From JAPUDQ01 sp964462335 (lineage in GTDB: Bacteria; Patescibacteriota; Saccharimonadia; Saccharimonadales; Saccharimonadaceae), in assembly GCA_964462335.1 (NCBI GenBank), contig CAYWYG010000032.1, positions 1-7,277 of the forward strand: 7,277 nucleotides of DNA. Reading direction: 5' to 3'. Positions 5,429 through 7,277 of the stretch are shown here, piece after piece. Each line of letters begins with the position of its first letter. The stretch's first letter is position 1. A program made the translations under genes and the position numbers. Below the pieces are notes generated by a model. It had not been told where the DNA came from and ran no database searches. It saw only the letters and a program-made list of their open reading frames with translations.

Positions 5429-5457
5429 ATTTTACTACAAATACTTGACATTGTAAA
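5429..5457 (-). promoter_or_regulatory. Leftward promoter of the 171-residue gene
   Basis: On the minus strand TTTACA (5457-5452) and TAAAAT (5434-5429) each match five of six consensus bases and are exactly 17 nt apart. The predicted start point is near 5422, giving a leader of about 60 nt. The leader contains a small hairpin AGGGC/GCCCT (5385-5389 with 5395-5399) upstream of the Shine-Dalgarno site. The promoter interleaves with the rightward helicase promoter. Confidence 0.6.
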
Positions 5458-5463
5458 TACTTG
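5439..5463. repeat. Pair of AAATACTTG direct repeats over both promoters
   Basis: AAATACTTG occurs at 5439-5447 and again at 5455-5463, a 16-bp period. The first copy covers the start of the rightward -35 and the spacer of the leftward promoter. The second overlaps the leftward -35 and the rightward spacer. Their position suits an operator, but chance cannot be excluded for a 9-mer in AT-rich DNA. Confidence 0.5.
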
Positions 5464-5472
5464 TGCTATAAT
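5445..5472 (+). promoter_or_regulatory. Consensus sigma-70 promoter of the helicase gene
   Basis: TTGACA (5445-5450) and TATAAT (5467-5472) both match the consensus perfectly with a 16-nt spacer. The predicted start point is near 5479, which leaves a leader of about 103 nt. The -35 lies inside the spacer of the leftward promoter and the leftward -35 lies inside this spacer, so both can hardly be occupied at once. Confidence 0.8.
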
Positions 5473-5478
5473 GAAGAT

Positions 5479-5581
5479 ATCTAGTATGGATATCGGGCAT
5501 TTCTCGCTATTCGTGTAGAAGATCGAGTGCCCATGAGACACCGATCGCCCAAGATATCAATTCTCATACCAAAAGGACTCT
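5479..5581 (+). promoter_or_regulatory. Structured 5' leader and RBS of the helicase gene
   Basis: Two alternative pairings compete for GGGC at 5495-5498. One pairs GGGCA and CTCG (5495-5499, 5503-5506) with CGAG and TGCCC (5524-5532). The other pairs GATATCGGGC (5489-5498) with GCCC and GATATC (5547-5550, 5553-5558) across two bulged A. A further stem ATGAGA/TCTCAT (5533-5538 with 5562-5567) ends just before AAAGGA (5572-5577), the Shine-Dalgarno site four bases before ATG. A long leader fits a cold- or growth-controlled helicase, but this is inference. Confidence 0.4.
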
Positions 5582-7135
5582 ATGAACAATTTTAGACGCC
5601 CATCAGGGCAGGGCGATCGACGCCCTCAAAACCGTCGAGATAATTTTCGCCCCAAGCGACGTCAAACACCAGAGGACAAACTATTTGCGACGCTCAATGC
5701 CGTAGGAAGCGGGACAGAGAACGCGGGGCAGAGAACGCGAGACCACTCACATCGTACTCAAAATTCGAACATCGAACATCGAACATCCACAAACCGTTTC
5801 GGCAATGGTCGTCCCGTCAGGGGCAACACCCCGGGTGGTCGACGCAGCAGCGGAAGTGGCAAAAAAGCCCGCGGCCAGTACATTCACCCCAGCAAATTTG
5901 TGAATAAAGCCGTCACCGTCCAAGAAGAAGCGCCGTACGTGCCGACGCATCAGTTCGTCGATTTTCCGCTCAATCACCGTCTTCAGGCCAACATTGCCGC
6001 CAAAGGCTACATCACCCCAAGCGCCATCCAAGACCAGACGATCCCAAGTATCCTAGACGGACGCGACGTCCTAGGCCTCGCCAACACCGGCACGGGCAAA
6101 ACCGCCGCGTTTTTGATACCAGCGATCCAAAAGCTACTTGAGTACACAGACAAGCGGGTGGCGCGAGGCGGGGCAGACCCACATTTCTTCGCAAGCTCTG
6201 GTGCGAAAAATGTAGGGGCGGACCGAGCGACAGGACCCGCGCAAAGCGACCTACGTGACCGACGACAGTCGGGCAACGACGGGAGCGGACAGGGCAATAC
6301 ACTGTCTGTTCTTATCATCACCCCGACGCGCGAACTCGCCACCCAGATCGACGACGAGTTCAAAGCCTTTGCCCGCGACTTGCGCCTCTATAGTGCCGTC
6401 GTGGTCGGCGGTATGAATATCAATCGTCAGATCCAAGCCATTCGCCGCCGTCCGCACGTCATCATCGGCACACCAGGCCGACTCAAAGACCTATTGCAGC
6501 AACACGTGCTGCGTCTCGACTGCATCACGACACTGGTGCTCGACGAAGCTGACCGTATGTGCGACATGGGCTTTTTGCCCGACATCAAACGCATCATCAG
6601 TCTATGCCCAGACCAGCGTCAAAACATGTTTTTTAGCGCCACCATGACCCCGACGATCCAGTCGCTCATCCAAGAGATGATGGACGACCCTGTCACCGTC
6701 AGCGTGGTACGCGGCGAGACCAGCGACCACGTCGAACAAGACGTCATCCACGCAACCGACAAAGCACATAAGATACAACTCCTCACCGACATGCTGAGCA
6801 ATGAAGAATTCGAGCGCGTACTCGTCTTTAGCGAGACCAAATACGGCGCCCAGCGTCTCAGCGACACGCTCAGCAAATCTGGCTTCGCCAGCGCCGCCAT
6901 CCACGGCAACAAATCCCAACCGCAGCGCCAGCGCGCCCTCGACGCCTTCAAATCAGGCACTACCAAGATACTCGTCGCCACCGATGTCGCTGCCCGCGGC
7001 CTCGACATCCCCAATGTCAGCCACGTCATCAATTTCGACCAGCCGCACACCTACGAAGACTACGTGCACCGCATCGGTCGTACCGGTCGCGCCGGCGCAC
7101 GTGGCACCGCCTACACCTTCGTCGAAAGGCAATAG
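5582..7135 (+). CDS. DEAD-box ATP-dependent RNA helicase
   Basis: An RNA helicase that uses ATP to open short RNA duplexes or remodel RNA-protein complexes in the cytoplasm. All core motifs are present in order: Q motif around GYITPSAIQDQTIP (142-155), motif I ANTGTGKT (167-174), Ia PTRELA (248-253), GG (276-277), Ib TPGR (297-300), II DEAD (321-324), III SAT (352-354), IV VLVFSET (413-419), V ATDVAARGLDIP (466-477) and VI HRIGRTGR (496-503). Residues 1-115 are Arg/Gly/Asn-rich and probably disordered, as in RNA-binding tails. The distance from motif I to Ia is about 73 residues against roughly 30 in RhlE-type proteins; the surplus (about 190-238) contains a DNA palindrome. The protein ends 14 residues after motif VI, so the usual last helix of the second RecA domain seems missing. 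Stops TAG and TGA stand in tandem. It is intact in all catalytic motifs and likely active. Confidence 0.95.
   Translation: MNNFRRPSGQGDRRPQNRRDNFRPKRRQTPEDKLFATLNAVGSGTENAGQRTRDHSHRTQNSNIEHRTSTNRFGNGRPVRGNTPGGRRSSGSGKKARGQYIHPSKFVNKAVTVQEEAPYVPTHQFVDFPLNHRLQANIAAKGYITPSAIQDQTIPSILDGRDVLGLANTGTGKTAAFLIPAIQKLLEYTDKRVARGGADPHFFASSGAKNVGADRATGPAQSDLRDRRQSGNDGSGQGNTLSVLIITPTRELATQIDDEFKAFARDLRLYSAVVVGGMNINRQIQAIRRRPHVIIGTPGRLKDLLQQHVLRLDCITTLVLDEADRMCDMGFLPDIKRIISLCPDQRQNMFFSATMTPTIQSLIQEMMDDPVTVSVVRGETSDHVEQDVIHATDKAHKIQLLTDMLSNEEFERVLVFSETKYGAQRLSDTLSKSGFASAAIHGNKSQPQRQRALDAFKSGTTKILVATDVAARGLDIPNVSHVINFDQPHTYEDYVHRIGRTGRAGARGTAYTFVERQ
5709..5739 (+). repeat. 14-bp tandem repeat in the helicase N-terminus
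   Basis: A 17-nt stretch at 5709-5725 recurs at 5723-5739 with one mismatch (A to G), a period of 14. It encodes part of the disordered N-terminal region, and since 14 is not a multiple of three the two copies are read in different frames. Confidence 0.6.
5766..5786 (+). repeat. Triple CGAACAT heptamer in the helicase N-terminus
   Basis: CGAACAT occurs three times in exact tandem. The three units span seven codons and encode part of SNIEHRTST. Such heptamer runs are more typical of intergenic DNA than of coding DNA, and here they lie in a stretch with no structural constraint. Confidence 0.65.
6170..6224. repeat. Palindromic element flanked by a direct repeat, inside the helicase
   Basis: ACATTTCTTCGCA (6181-6193) pairs with TGCGAAAAATGT (6202-6213) over 12 bp with one bulged C, extended by CCC/GGG across a bulged A. 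GGGGCAGACC (6170-6179) and GGGGCGGACC (6215-6224) flank it as a direct repeat with one mismatch, 45 nt apart, which is 15 codons. The segment falls within the extra residues between motifs I and Ia. Confidence 0.55.
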
Positions 7136-7199
7136 TGATACTGCCGACAGAGATAGTAATAACGTAGTAGTTAAATAATTTTTATACAACATTACATGT

Positions 7200-7277
7200 T
7201 ATGATATGCTAGGGTTGCACTAATTGGAGGTATAAGTATGTAACCGAGCAGACAGGAGAGTTTCAAGGTCTGCAAAT
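7200..7277 (+). promoter_or_regulatory. Start of a further transcription unit with an AUG-UAA start-stop
   Basis: A TATGAT -10 (7200-7205) without a clear -35 predicts a start near 7212. GGAGG (7226-7230) lies 7 nt before an ATG (7238-7240) that is directly followed by TAA (7241-7243). Then GCAGAC (7248-7253) can pair with GTCTGC (7268-7273) around a 14-nt loop that contains AGGAGAG. The window ends before any downstream gene. It could be a leader with a minimal upstream ORF, a broken gene start, or the 5' part of a structured RNA. I cannot decide between these. Confidence 0.4.

Noticed and set aside
5766..5786. CRISPR-like or VNTR array
   Set aside because: Only three 7-nt units without spacers; too short for a CRISPR array.
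6801..7178. Rightward frame of 125 codons overlapping the helicase 3' end
   Set aside because: Out-of-frame reading of helicase motifs IV-VI, rich in Ser, Pro and Thr; no start signal. It was considered as a frameshifted helicase tail, but its last residues do not resemble the missing helix.
7212..7277. tRNA, tmRNA, SRP RNA or RNase P RNA start
   Set aside because: No cloverleaf, and none of the conserved start or core sequences of these RNAs could be recognised in the visible part.

Overview
The window carries nine well-supported or probable protein genes, one doubtful open frame and no rRNA or tRNA gene that I can recognise. Small, densely packed genes, several short membrane proteins, standard use of TGA as a stop and a GC content near the low to mid fifties suggest a small-genome bacterium. 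The general look resembles Patescibacteria/CPR, perhaps Saccharibacteria, but that is an impression from gene style and not a demonstrated placement.

Layout. 1-50: strong hairpin terminator of an unseen upstream gene. 111-806 (+): VIT1/CCC1-type metal transporter. 803-1555 (-): membrane-anchored SIMPL (DUF541) protein, overlapping the transporter tail to tail. 1675-2715 (+): AT-richer gene for a 346-residue protein of unknown family. 2730-3224 (+): YajQ-family nucleotide-binding protein. 3221-3418 (-): 65-residue two-helix membrane protein, again overlapping tail to tail. 3475-3984 (+): a promoter with an operator-like inverted repeat, a doubtful reading frame, and an 82-residue beta-rich protein, closed by a clear terminator at 4000-4027. 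4062-4532 (+): four-helix membrane protein. 4533-4846: non-coding, with hairpins and a repeated terminator half. 4847-5362 (-): unknown 171-residue soluble protein with codon choice unlike its neighbours. 5429-5472: two divergent promoters that interleave. 5582-7135 (+): DEAD-box RNA helicase with a disordered N-terminus and an unusual in-frame palindromic insertion. 7139-7277: start of another transcription unit, with a Shine-Dalgarno site followed by an AUG-UAA start-stop.

The genes do not form one pathway; most appear to have their own promoter. The most coherent signal is regulatory. Three genes have a -10 hexamer exactly 6 nt before the ATG and no Shine-Dalgarno site, which predicts leaderless mRNAs, and a fourth is close to this. 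Other genes (SIMPL, 82-residue protein, four-helix protein, 171-residue protein, helicase) have ordinary Shine-Dalgarno sites. The window therefore mixes two initiation modes, and the leaderless and leadered promoters share a discriminator resembling RRRGAT followed by AT.

All family assignments come from reading motifs by eye. No database search was run.
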